From assembly GCA_934699095.1 (NCBI GenBank), contig CAKUVI010000002.1:124001-188000 (forward strand): a stretch of DNA of 64,000 nucleotides, in the 5' to 3' direction. Positions 45,065 to 53,647 of this stretch are shown here, piece after piece; position 1 is the first letter of the stretch, and each line of letters begins with the position of its first letter. Under the pieces are notes generated by a model that did no database searches, was not told the origin of the DNA, and worked only from the letters and a program-made list of their open reading frames with translations. The stretch comes from an uncultured Bacteroidales bacterium (GTDB lineage: Bacteria > Bacteroidota > Bacteroidia > Bacteroidales > WCHB1-69). The position numbers and the translations under genes were made by a program.

Positions 45065-46378
45065 ATGAAAAATACACCAATTGCAGCAGAAATTGTCGAA
45101 AAAATTGTTGCCGAAAGCGGTATAAAAGAAGTGGGAAAAGCGTCAATTCGTGAAGTGAAACGTCTCATCAACGAGATTGAGAAGGCATCCGGACAAGAAT
45201 TTGTTCGCATGGAGATGGGTATCCCTGGTCTCCCGCCGTGTCACGTGGGTGTTGAAGCACAAATCGAGGCTCTCAAGAAGGGCGTTGCAGCCATTTATCC
45301 AGACATAGAGGGTATTCCGGAACTCAAGAAAGAGGCGGCACGCTTCGTGAAGAACTTCATTGACTTGGAAGTCAATCCTGAAAACTGCATTCCGACAGTG
45401 GGATCAATGATGGGTGGCATGGCAGGCTTTATGACCTTTGTGCGCTGCCGTAAAGAGCGCGACACCACACTCTTCATCGACCCCGGTTTCCCGGTTCAGA
45501 AGCAACAACACCGCGTGATGGGTCTTAAATATGAGACTTTCGACGTATATAACTTCCGCGGCCCGAAACTCCGTGCCAAATTGGAAAGCTATCTCGAGAA
45601 AGGAAATATCCATACAATAATGTATTCAAATCCTAACAATCCGTCTTGGATCTGTTTCACAGAAGAGGAACTTCAGATCATCGGTGACGTCGCAAACAAA
45701 TACGATGTCTTTGTATTTGAGGATTTGGCATATTTCGGAATGGACTTCCGTCAGAATATCTCGGCTCCTGGAATGCCTCCTTACCAGCCTTCAGTGGGCA
45801 AGTACACTGATAATTATGCTCTTCTCATCTCTGGTTCAAAGGCATTCAGCTACGCGGGTGAGCGTATCGCCCTCATGATCATGTCGAACAAGCTCTATAA
45901 CCGCGAATTTGCCGACCTGGAGCCTTACTTCAAGATGACTAAGCTCGGCCGCGCGATTATTTACGGAACCGTGTATGCAATCAGCTCCGGTGTCTCCCAT
46001 TCTGCTCAATATGCAATGGCTGCCATACTGAAGGCATGCAACGACGGCACATACAACTATATCAACGATGTGAAAGAGTATGGTGAAAAAGCCGCTATCA
46101 TGAAAAAGCTCTTCACTGACAACGGATTCGAGATCGTTTATGACAAAGATGGCGACAAACCACTGGCCGACGGTTTCTACTTCACTGTCGCATACCCTGG
46201 AATGAGCAGCGACGAACTGTTGCATGAGTTCCTCTATTATGGCGTCAGCGCCATCTCTTTGAGCACCTGCGGCAGTGAACGCAGCGAAGGACTCCGTGCA
46301 TGCGTCTCTCTCACGCCAAGATCTCAGTTCCCGATTTTGGAAGAACGCCTGAAACTCTTCCATAAAAACCATCAATAA
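45065..46378 (+). CDS. Class I/II pyridoxal-phosphate aminotransferase
   Basis: The 437-residue enzyme has the fold-type I landmarks: SNPNNPSWICFTEEEL, VFEDLAYFGMDFR with the cofactor Asp, and the PLP-lysine segment LISGSKAFSYAGERIALM. Specificity cannot be deduced, although the length and N-terminal extension (about 50 residues before MGIPGLPP) resemble a Bacteroidales subgroup annotated only as aspartate aminotransferase-like. nspC follows 24 bases later, so a link to diamine or aspartate-semialdehyde supply for polyamines is possible. Confidence 0.88.
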   Translation: MKNTPIAAEIVEKIVAESGIKEVGKASIREVKRLINEIEKASGQEFVRMEMGIPGLPPCHVGVEAQIEALKKGVAAIYPDIEGIPELKKEAARFVKNFIDLEVNPENCIPTVGSMMGGMAGFMTFVRCRKERDTTLFIDPGFPVQKQQHRVMGLKYETFDVYNFRGPKLRAKLESYLEKGNIHTIMYSNPNNPSWICFTEEELQIIGDVANKYDVFVFEDLAYFGMDFRQNISAPGMPPYQPSVGKYTDNYALLISGSKAFSYAGERIALMIMSNKLYNREFADLEPYFKMTKLGRAIIYGTVYAISSGVSHSAQYAMAAILKACNDGTYNYINDVKEYGEKAAIMKKLFTDNGFEIVYDKDGDKPLADGFYFTVAYPGMSSDELLHEFLYYGVSAISLSTCGSERSEGLRACVSLTPRSQFPILEERLKLFHKNHQ

Positions 46379-46402
46379 GATTATTGTATAACCTTACGTT
46401 AT

Positions 46403-47566
46403 ATGGATTATAAAAACCAATATCAAAACATGCCTTCTCCGTGCTATATAATGTCGGAGGAGGCATTGTTGGTTAATCTGCAGCTGTTAGACCTTGTTCA
46501 AAAGGAGGCAGGAGTGAAGATTATCTGCGCTTTGAAGGGATTCGCCTTTTGGCCTTCGTTCCCGCTGATTCGCGAATACCTGTCAGGTGCCACGGCGAGT
46601 TCTGTAAATGAGGCGCGTCTGATTGCGGAGGAAATGGGCTGCGAGGCTCACACTTACGCACCGGTCTATACCGATGAAGATTTCGAGCAGCTTCTGATGT
46701 ACAGCAGCCACATAACCTTCAATTCCCTCTCTCAATATGAACGTTTCAGACTAAAGGCCGCTGAATTTCCGAAGAAGGTGAGTCTCGGACTGAGGATAAA
46801 CCCTGAATATTCAGAGATAGAGACCGATCTCTACAACCCTGCCGTTCCAGGATCTCGTCTTGGCATCCTTCGCAGCGGTATGCCCGACAGACTTCCCGAC
46901 GACATTGAAGGCTTGCATTTTCATGTGCTGTGCGAAAACGACAGCTATGCGCTGGAACGCTGCCTGAATGCCGTGGAAGACAAGTTTTCGGATCTGATAA
47001 GACAGTGCAAATGGCTCAACATGGGCGGCGGTCACCATATAACACGCAGCGACTACGACATACCACATCTCATCAACTTGCTCAAGGATTTCAAAAAACG
47101 CTATCCGAACCTTGAGGAGATTATCCTTGAACCTGGGGAGGCAGTCGGTTGGCAGACCGGCGTACTGACTTCCACCGTGGAGGATATTGTTGAAAACAAG
47201 GGGATTAAAATAGCGATGCTGAACGTGTCGTTCGCCTGTCACATGCCCGATTGCCTTGAAATGCCATACAAGCCGACAGTGCTGGGCGCTTCAGAACCAG
47301 ACGAGAACAGCAAGCACGTTTACAGACTTGGAGGATGCTCTTGTCTGGCTGGCGACTTTATCGGCATGGGCGATTTTGCATTCCCCGAGCCTCTTGAAAT
47401 AGGCGATTCGGTGGTTTTTGACGACATGATCCACTATACTATGGTGAAAACCACTTTTTTCAACGGAGTAAATCATCCGGCCATCGGGGTGATACACGCC
47501 GACGGCAATTTTGAGATTTTGGCGAAACCTGGCGATTACGCCTCTTACAAGGCTAAACTTGGCTGA
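46403..47566 (+). CDS. nspC: Carboxynorspermidine/carboxyspermidine decarboxylase
   Basis: PLP enzyme of the alanine racemase fold, 387 residues. Features: YIMSEEALLVNLQLLD, the PLP lysine in CALKGFAFWP, LHFHVLCENDSYAL, MGGGHHITRSDYD and the second-subunit catalytic Cys/Asp region. It makes spermidine or norspermidine from the carboxylated intermediate, the aspartate-semialdehyde-dependent polyamine route used in Bacteroidota. The partner dehydrogenase (CASDH) is not in the window. The next ATG overlaps its stop. Confidence 0.93.
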   Translation: MDYKNQYQNMPSPCYIMSEEALLVNLQLLDLVQKEAGVKIICALKGFAFWPSFPLIREYLSGATASSVNEARLIAEEMGCEAHTYAPVYTDEDFEQLLMYSSHITFNSLSQYERFRLKAAEFPKKVSLGLRINPEYSEIETDLYNPAVPGSRLGILRSGMPDRLPDDIEGLHFHVLCENDSYALERCLNAVEDKFSDLIRQCKWLNMGGGHHITRSDYDIPHLINLLKDFKKRYPNLEEIILEPGEAVGWQTGVLTSTVEDIVENKGIKIAMLNVSFACHMPDCLEMPYKPTVLGASEPDENSKHVYRLGGCSCLAGDFIGMGDFAFPEPLEIGDSVVFDDMIHYTMVKTTFFNGVNHPAIGVIHADGNFEILAKPGDYASYKAKLG

Positions 47567-47973
47567 TGAAACTGTCATTGAAGATTCGGGACGCAGAAAA
47601 TAGGCATGAGGTGTTTGATCCAGCCAGGAAAAAATGGGTCGCACTGACTCCGGAAGAGGAAGTCAGACAGAAGTTTATCCTATATTTGGTAAATGTAAGG
47701 GGGATTCCGCTGTCTCATATCTCAGCAGAGCATGGCGTGGAGGTTGGCGGCATGGTGAAACGTTATGACATTGTGGTCTTCGGTGACGATTTTAAGCCGT
47801 GGATGGTGGTTGAATGCAAGGCTCCGTCGGTGCTTCTGACCGAGGAAGTCCTGAATCAGGCGCTGCGTTACAATATGACCCTAACAGCACCTTTTGTTTG
47901 TATAACAAACGGCGCTGAAGTTCAGATTTTCAGCGTTGATGCCGAGAGCGGCAACGTGCAGAAGGTAGAGTAG
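47566..47973 (+). CDS. Stand-alone HsdR N-terminal-type nuclease domain protein
   Basis: A 135-residue protein that matches the type I restriction enzyme R protein N-terminal domain (HSDR_N_2): TPEEEVRQKFILYLV, then KRYDIVVFG and MVVECKAPS. The PD-(D/E)XK-type residues would be D68, E83 and K85. No motor or specificity subunit is near. Such single-domain proteins are widespread in Bacteroidota without an assigned role. It overlaps the nspC stop and converges on the cyuA-like gene. Confidence 0.82.
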   Translation: MKLSLKIRDAENRHEVFDPARKKWVALTPEEEVRQKFILYLVNVRGIPLSHISAEHGVEVGGMVKRYDIVVFGDDFKPWMVVECKAPSVLLTEEVLNQALRYNMTLTAPFVCITNGAEVQIFSVDAESGNVQKVE

Positions 47974-47985
47974 GGGCTCTTGTTG

Positions 47986-49269
47986 TTATTTACCGGTCAT
48001 TATATTCAGGACAAGGTCGTCGGTGGCGGCCATGCCGTGCAGTCCGATTTCCGCCATGTTTCGCACGCATTTGTCCACATCGTCGTCAATGATGCCTTCG
48101 GCGGGCGTGACCACTTCGTCATCGATGGCGAGCATTGAAGAGAGCACTGCGGTTGACACGCCAGTGGCCACTTTCAGAGAGCAGCTCGGCTTTGCGCCGT
48201 CGCAGATCATCCCTGTGATGTTGGCGATCATGTTTTTGACAGAATAGACAATCTGCTCATAGGTGCCGCCCATGAGCCAGGTGAGTCCGCAGGCGGAACC
48301 TGTGGCGGCCACCACGCACCCGCAAAGTGGCGAGAGCCTTCCGAAGCTCTGCTTAATGTAGATGACTGTGAGATGGCTCAGCATCAGGGCGCGGGTGAGT
48401 TCTTCCTCGCTTTTCAGGCGCTCCTTTGCGAAAACCCAAACAGGGAGAGTGGCGGCTATGCCTTGGTTGCCGCTCCCCGAATTGCTCATCACAGGCACTT
48501 TGACGCCAGCCATGCGCGCGTCGCAGGCCGCAGATGTGTAAGACAGGATCTTTGAATAGATGCCGTTGCCGAAAAACTGGGTTTTGGGTTCCATGAAGAT
48601 CATCCGCCCCAAGCCATGCCCGTAGTGCTTGTTCAACGACATCTCGGCAGCGCGCTTGTTCAACTCGGCAGTCTCCAAGATGAAATGAATCTCCTCTATC
48701 GGGGCTGTCATTGCGAAATCGTACACCATACGCATAGACAAAATCGGCTCGTCTGCCGCAACAGAATCCTCGCTGTTGCTCTTGTCAGACAGCAAGGCAG
48801 TGCCGTTTTTGGAAATGCTGCTGAAATGGGTATGCATTCCGGAGATTATCACGTTCACGTTGTCATCGCCGTTGTGGCATTCCACTTCGATATACAGTTT
48901 CTCGTGAGTGTCTTTCTTCTGGAAGATCTTGATGCGGTTCTGTGCGATGAATTCCTTGCCTTTCTCCACGTCGTCAGGGGTTGCGTCCTTCAAGACCTCA
49001 AGAGCATATTCCGACTTGCCCACCAAAGCTCCCAAAGCCACGGCGATGGGCAGACCTATCATGCCGCCAGTGCCGGGAATCCCGACACCCATGGCGTTCT
49101 TCAACATGTTGGCACTCAGCCATAAAGTGATCTGTTTTGGGACACTGCCCAACACCTCCTTCGCCTTGGCTACAGCAAGAGCCACAGCCATAGGCTCTGT
49201 ACATCCTATTGCCGGTACTACCTCCCGCTTCACTAACTCGATTATCCTGTCTCTATCTTCTTTTGTCAT
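47986..49269 (-). CDS. L-cysteine desulfidase family protein (CyuA/YhaM type)
   Basis: The 427-residue protein is recognised by VKREVVPAIGCTEPMAVALA, NGIPGTGGMIGLP-like sequence (GVGIPGTGGMIGLPIAVALG), SNSGSGNQGIAATLPV, the double-Cys LCGCVVAATGSACG and CDGAKPSCSLK. Family members degrade L-cysteine to pyruvate, ammonia and sulfide, or act as Fe-S L-serine deaminases; the conserved cysteines could hold a cluster. TATCTTTG at 49287-49294 is its likely promoter. Confidence 0.88.
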   Translation of the reverse strand: MTKEDRDRIIELVKREVVPAIGCTEPMAVALAVAKAKEVLGSVPKQITLWLSANMLKNAMGVGIPGTGGMIGLPIAVALGALVGKSEYALEVLKDATPDDVEKGKEFIAQNRIKIFQKKDTHEKLYIEVECHNGDDNVNVIISGMHTHFSSISKNGTALLSDKSNSEDSVAADEPILSMRMVYDFAMTAPIEEIHFILETAELNKRAAEMSLNKHYGHGLGRMIFMEPKTQFFGNGIYSKILSYTSAACDARMAGVKVPVMSNSGSGNQGIAATLPVWVFAKERLKSEEELTRALMLSHLTVIYIKQSFGRLSPLCGCVVAATGSACGLTWLMGGTYEQIVYSVKNMIANITGMICDGAKPSCSLKVATGVSTAVLSSMLAIDDEVVTPAEGIIDDDVDKCVRNMAEIGLHGMAATDDLVLNIMTGK

Positions 49270-49286
49270 GTCTCTTTTTTTCGCTG

Positions 49287-49294
49287 CAAAGATA
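49287..49294 (-). promoter_or_regulatory. -7 element for the cyuA-like gene
   Basis: TATCTTTG on the minus strand, 18 bases before the ATG; no clear -33. Confidence 0.55.
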
Positions 49295-49479
49295 ACACTT
49301 TTATATTTAGGATTTAGAATTTAATATTTAGAATTTGGAATTGGGAACGTAGAGACGTGCCGAAGGAAAATGTAGATTTTATTGCTGCCAATATTTGTGA
49401 AAACAACCGCGTCCTGCGATTGCCACATACAGAGGAGACGTCCCATCCAGCATGTCTTTACAATAGTTTAGAAAAAAAA

Positions 49480-49502
49480 GGCCCCGCTTTGTAAGCGGAG
49501 CC
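49480..49502 (-). terminator. Terminator of the T9SS DUF4465 gene
   Basis: On the minus strand, GGCTCCGCTT / AAGCGGGGCC arms (one mismatch) around a short loop are followed by eight U. It lies just after the stop of the long secreted protein gene. Confidence 0.75.
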
Positions 49503-49533
49503 AAAATCCACATTTTTTGAATAGAATAAGATT

Positions 49534-52500
49534 TTATCTGACAATAAGCTTTTGTGTCAGACGTGCATTATTGCATGTTATTTCAACACTGTATAGACCG
49601 TATGAAAGTCCAGAAAGATTAATCGTTTCAAAATTATTTTCACTATTTCCAGACAGAACTTCCAAGCCTGCAGCATTGAAAACCTTGTAACTGAAGCTGT
49701 TGGCGTCTGGCACACTGATGTTTACAAATGTTGATGCCGGATTGGGGTATAATTTCATATTGTTTTTGTATTGTGCAATTCCTGTGGCGTCTTTGAGAAT
49801 GGCCTTAACGGTGAAATCAACATATAAATCGCCGCTGGTTGCACGTACCACGAACTCTGCAACATTCTCGAGGGCGTTGAGGCGTACCACCTGCAATGTG
49901 TTGTTCTCGATTGACGCAGTAGCGGCCTCTTCATTTGAGTTGGAAATCAAAGTGTATGTGATTTCGTCAATAGGACTGTCGTCGTCGGTCGCAACGCCAA
50001 CAAGGTTTGCTGTGAGTGTGTCTGGAAAATGTTCAGAAACCAAATCAGCAACAGGATTAACCACGTATGGTGCCTGATCCACAGGTATTACGGGAGCGGT
50101 TCCGTTGAAGTTGTCCATGCAGAAATACGCCGGGGTTACCATTCCCCATGAGTTGTTGATGCTTGACTCAAGACTGAATGAAACGGATGCGACCTCGCCG
50201 AGTGCGCTCAAATCGAACCATTCCCATGAATTTACGATGTAGTCTGAGTCTGAGTCATTGAACCTGAAGTCTGCGAGGTAGAAATCCAGAGTGTTGGTGG
50301 TGTTGCCATCGGCATCCTTGCCGGTTGCGTGAAGTACGAAGAAATCGGGAGTTGTGCCGTCAGCACCGCCAAAAGCTGCAGAATAGGCGTCACCGTCATG
50401 CATGCTGTTGTAAGCCCAAAGGTTGTTGGTCACATAACATCCTGTGATCGTGTGTGTCGAGCCGTCTGCCGCCTGGATGGTTGTCGGCATTCCCATTGTA
50501 TAGGCAACCGCATATTGTTCTGAACCGTCGTGACCCTGACCAGCAACGGCAGTGTATTGCGCATCCATTTCTGCAACTGATACATCAGTTCTGTTTGAAA
50601 CTGTGAATCCACCCCAGAAATATGATGAATAGTAGCTGCTGAACGACCAACCGTGACTGAGGAACTGAGCCTCGCCTTCGGTAGCAGATTTCCAATATCC
50701 GTCCTCTGAAAGTATAACATCTTCAAAATCAGCTACTCCAACTTCAATTGTAATAGCTTCTCCGGAAACAGGAACTGTCATTTCAACCGATTTTCCATTG
50801 CTGACAGCGGTCACAACCAATGTGTCGATGACAGCGGCTGCGGAATTGCGGATTACAACCAACTCGTCTTCGTCGATGTAAGCTGTAACCACTTCTTGGA
50901 GTGATTCAACATCATATTCTATGAAAAGGTTATTGTTGTCTGGGTCGTCAAAAACATCTGTGAGACTGTAAGTTAGAGTTTGCGGATACTCTGTGAAGAC
51001 GATCTCCTCAATTGGCTCCGAAACTACAGGAGGAAGATCTTGAGCTATACAAGTAACTGTGAATGAAGTGGTTACACTATCACCTTCGCTGATGCCCAGA
51101 ATTGTTATCACTGCGTTTCCGCCAGTAGTCAGAAGACGTTCAACGGTTATTGTGTTGTTTTCAAGTGATGCGCTCACCAAGGTTGGATTGCTGTTGGAGA
51201 GAATGCTGACTTCGATTTCTGAGTCTTCGTCATCAGGATCTTCAAAGACTCCTGTAATGTCTATGGTTTGGCTTGCAGGGAACACCTCGAAGGTTATGTC
51301 TTCCACAGGATTAGCCACAACTGGTGGAAGGTTCTGGTTTTCAACCAGTTCATCGGCGCCTGCGCATGGGGTTTCTGAGCGTTCTTCACCATCGATGTCG
51401 GTTGTGACGTATGAAAGTGGGTTAGCAACTTTAAGGTCTTCGGAGCTTGTGATATGAAGGTTGTTGTCGTTCACAAAGGTGGCAGTGCAGAGGGCGGTGT
51501 TCTCATCCAAGCCGGTTGAGTCAATCCAGCTTTGAAGGGTGGGGTAGTCAACGGTGCTGCGGCGTGCGAAGTTCTCGCCCGTGAATGACACGCGGTTGAA
51601 GTCGCTGAAGCGGTTTGTAAGAGTTGTTGTATTATAGCGCAGCACGTAGCCCGGAGTTTCGTTAACCAGGAGGTTGTTGTAGAAAGTCAGGTTCTTGCCG
51701 TTGTTCTCGACTTGAATGTTGCCGTTGAAACCTGTTCCAGTGCATTTGAAGGTGTTGTGTGCCACATCAATGTATGCGCTGTTGTTGTTTGAGATTCTGA
51801 AACAGTAGCTGTAGCTTGATGCGTTTGAGTTAAGGTTAATGATGTTGTTTGCCACGATGGCGTGGTCAAGAGAGTCGCCCACGCAGGGACGGAGCATGAA
51901 AACGGTTGTATAATGCTCGTCTCTTTGCACATTTATCACATTATTCTCGAAGCGGCAGGCCTTAAAGCATTGGAAGATGTCAATGGCATTATAGTTGTTG
52001 TATGAATCGTTGGAATTGTCGACAGTGTTGCCGCGTACAATCACGTCGTTGTAGAAAGTGACGTATATTGATTTAAAACGTTGGTTCGTGAAGTGGCAGT
52101 TCTCTACGAGCACGCGGTTGTTGAACTGCATCATGTTCTTTCCTTGAAGGTACAAGGCGATATTGCCGTTAATAAACTGACAGTCAACAAATTCATTGTC
52201 GTCGCAGATGATGCCGTCGCCGTTCTCCATCTGCACGAGGTTCTTGTCGTTGTCTGTTGAAGAATACTCTGTCGAGCTGTAGGCATAGCCCACAAAGCGG
52301 ACGTTCTCAAAGCGGTTGTTGTCAACGTCTCCGGAGAATTTCAGCAGTACTGCATAGTTTGAAGATGTTGTGGTGAAGGTCATGTTCTGGAATGTCACGT
52401 AGTCGGCGCCGTTGATTTTCACGGTACTGTTGTTTGTGTATCCGGCGTTGCTTGTGATGGTCACCTGTTGGTTGTCGGTGCCCATACCCTTGAAAATGAC

Positions 52501-52743
52501 GCGGTTATCGGAGTCAGTTCCGGAGATGGAGTTGATAGTGACGTACTCCTCGTAGGTGCCTGGTGCGACTTCAAAGGTAACCTGACCTGAGATGCCGGCC
52601 GACAGGGCAGATGCGGCAGCGCTGAAGCTTGTGTAGTCGGCGTTGTCGCTCGGGTTGTTTGAAATGGTGTAAACACCTGATAATTGCGCATTTGCGCACA
52701 CTGCCATGAGCACTGGCAGAAGCAATAAAATGATTTTTCGCAT
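49534..52743 (-). CDS. T9SS-secreted beta-helix/DUF4465 surface protein under cobalamin control
   Basis: The 1069-residue protein has a signal peptide (MRKIILLLLPVLMAVCANA); a right-handed beta-helix (about 60-430, with the pectate-lyase-type start FEVAPGTYEEYVTINSISG); two Ig/cadherin-like repeats (about 470-650, each PPVV-start with FEDPDD or FDDPDN); a DUF4465 domain (about 655-890, from VGVADFEDVILSEDGYWKSA to SSINNSWGMVTPAYFCMDNF); a third Ig-like repeat; and a type A sorting domain from LYPNPASTFVNISVPDANSF to the end. As I recall, DUF4465 is the fold of the BtuH B12-binding lipoproteins of Bacteroides. The cobalamin riboswitch upstream makes corrinoid capture at the cell surface the leading hypothesis. 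No btuB or btuG is adjacent. Confidence 0.85.
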   Translation of the reverse strand: MRKIILLLLPVLMAVCANAQLSGVYTISNNPSDNADYTSFSAAASALSAGISGQVTFEVAPGTYEEYVTINSISGTDSDNRVIFKGMGTDNQQVTITSNAGYTNNSTVKINGADYVTFQNMTFTTTSSNYAVLLKFSGDVDNNRFENVRFVGYAYSSTEYSSTDNDKNLVQMENGDGIICDDNEFVDCQFINGNIALYLQGKNMMQFNNRVLVENCHFTNQRFKSIYVTFYNDVIVRGNTVDNSNDSYNNYNAIDIFQCFKACRFENNVINVQRDEHYTTVFMLRPCVGDSLDHAIVANNIINLNSNASSYSYCFRISNNNSAYIDVAHNTFKCTGTGFNGNIQVENNGKNLTFYNNLLVNETPGYVLRYNTTTLTNRFSDFNRVSFTGENFARRSTVDYPTLQSWIDSTGLDENTALCTATFVNDNNLHITSSEDLKVANPLSYVTTDIDGEERSETPCAGADELVENQNLPPVVANPVEDITFEVFPASQTIDITGVFEDPDDEDSEIEVSILSNSNPTLVSASLENNTITVERLLTTGGNAVITILGISEGDSVTTSFTVTCIAQDLPPVVSEPIEEIVFTEYPQTLTYSLTDVFDDPDNNNLFIEYDVESLQEVVTAYIDEDELVVIRNSAAAVIDTLVVTAVSNGKSVEMTVPVSGEAITIEVGVADFEDVILSEDGYWKSATEGEAQFLSHGWSFSSYYSSYFWGGFTVSNRTDVSVAEMDAQYTAVAGQGHDGSEQYAVAYTMGMPTTIQAADGSTHTITGCYVTNNLWAYNSMHDGDAYSAAFGGADGTTPDFFVLHATGKDADGNTTNTLDFYLADFRFNDSDSDYIVNSWEWFDLSALGEVASVSFSLESSINNSWGMVTPAYFCMDNFNGTAPVIPVDQAPYVVNPVADLVSEHFPDTLTANLVGVATDDDSPIDEITYTLISNSNEEAATASIENNTLQVVRLNALENVAEFVVRATSGDLYVDFTVKAILKDATGIAQYKNNMKLYPNPASTFVNISVPDANSFSYKVFNAAGLEVLSGNSENNFETINLSGLSYGLYSVEITCNNARLTQKLIVR

Positions 52744-52795
52744 AATTTTGGTTTATTAATACGAAGGTTAAAAAATACGCAAGACTAACGCAAGA

Positions 52796-52817
52796 AGCGA
52801 CACGAAAGTGCCTCGCT
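52796..52817 (-). promoter_or_regulatory. Hairpin in the riboswitch expression platform
   Basis: On the minus strand AGCGA-GG-CAC-TTTC-GTG-TCGCT forms an 8-bp stem with a two-base bulge, between the riboswitch aptamer and the start codon. It could be part of the switch that hides or frees the start region. Confidence 0.4.
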
Positions 52818-52856
52818 CTGCATCGCTCTTGTTCCCGAAAGCTTGCAACGAACTAT

Positions 52857-53006
52857 CCGTCCGGCAGGTCTTCTGACTCGTCTGAACCTGTCTCCTTCCC
52901 ATTCAACTAAGTGGAACAGTGGATATTAGTGGCAGGTCTTACGCAGACACACAGCAGCGGGCACTGTTGCCGATTCACACGGCATTCCCTTGGCCGAAAC
53001 CGGCCG
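52857..53006 (-). ncRNA. Cobalamin (vitamin B12) riboswitch
   Basis: Read on the minus strand, the conserved core appears in order: AAGGGAATGCCGTGTGAATC with CGGCAACAGTGCCCGC (52960-52991), the GCCACTAATATCCACTG part, GGGAAGGAGACAG, and the B12 box GTCAGAAGACCTGCC (52863-52877). A GGCC-GGTTTC-GGCC hairpin starts the aptamer. Cobalamin riboswitches shut off B12 uptake or synthesis genes when adenosylcobalamin or a related corrinoid is plentiful. The next gene downstream is the T9SS DUF4465 protein, 114 bases from the aptamer. Confidence 0.92.
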
Positions 53007-53014
53007 CGAAAGTA
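53007..53014 (-). promoter_or_regulatory. -7 element driving the riboswitch transcript
   Basis: TACTTTCG on the minus strand immediately precedes the aptamer, so RNA would begin at its first hairpin. No clear -33 element was seen. Confidence 0.5.
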
Positions 53015-53383
53015 GCATTTTTTTTGATATGGGGGATTGGAGATCAGTAATCTGGTTTAGAATTTAGAATGATGAATGTAAAGACTGAGGGTCCTCCGTC
53101 TCTTTGAACAAAACTAGAGACTGAGCGCTAAGAATCGCCGGTAAGAATGTTAAATTCGAATAATAAAAAAAAACGTAAATGGTTGGGTTTTCGAAATGTC
53201 GTCCTCCACATAGATAATTACGTGTTGCTTTTAACCAACGTTAAAAGCACTGTTTGAGTGATATTCATAATAAGGGAACAAAGAAGTATGATATAATGTT
53301 TGGTGTAACGAACTGTCTATATCATCCAACTGACACCTGTTGTCAGTAAGATTTCATGATTGTTTCTTACAAAAGAAAGCAAA
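53015..53383. other. Gene-free stretch between riboswitch and defence-type operon
   Basis: No gene is supported here. It contains TTTAGAATTTAGAAT-type sequence, which also occurs near 49.32 kb, and a perfect hairpin at 53226-53249 (TGCTTTTAAC / GTTAAAAGCA with a four-base loop). Nothing else stands out. Confidence 0.5.
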
Positions 53384-53399
53384 TATTTTTGTACTTTTG
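53384..53399 (+). promoter_or_regulatory. Overlapping -7 elements ahead of the helicase operon
   Basis: TATTTTTG (53384-53391) and TACTTTTG (53392-53399) are adjacent matches to TAnnTTTG, giving two possible start points about 230-240 bases upstream of the helicase gene. The -33 is weak. Confidence 0.5.
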
Positions 53400-53402
53400 C
53401 CA

Positions 53403-53647
53403 TGTTGCAGGCACTGGGCTCGGACGGATGGAAGGCGGCATGAAAAACACCGACAGTGGCGGCTTATGTCGCAATGGACATCCCGGCCCCGTCCGTCGCA
53501 ACGCAACTGACAAATGTAAACAAAGGCAGAATGATCATAGACAACAAGCAAAGCTACGGCTCCAACCCGGACATCAAAACGGTCTGGGATTGCACTAAAT
53601 ATTTGAAAAAAAATCATAAGAATACGAAAGATGGCCAGAATATATGA
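53403..53647 (+). pseudogene. Decayed or leader coding sequence with an in-frame TGA
   Basis: From ATG 53403 a frame reads MLQALGSDGWKAA, then TGA, and continues open for 67 more codons to the stop at 53645-53647, overlapping the helicase start. Third positions are strongly G/C-biased on both sides of the TGA, as in a real gene. I recognise no family. It may be a remnant of a gene lost when the operon inserted, a short leader peptide plus a small protein starting at the in-frame ATG near 53474, or a recoded stop. The pseudogene reading is the simplest. Confidence 0.35.

Noticed and set aside
47566..47973. Remnant of a type I restriction system
   Set aside because: The frame is complete with its own start and stop, codon use matches neighbours and no HsdM or HsdS fragment is nearby.
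53356..53598. 80-codon plus-strand frame starting before the helicase promoter boxes
   Set aside because: Starts upstream of the promoter elements and reads as Arg/Gln-rich nonsense, unlike the overlapping frame with gene-like third positions.
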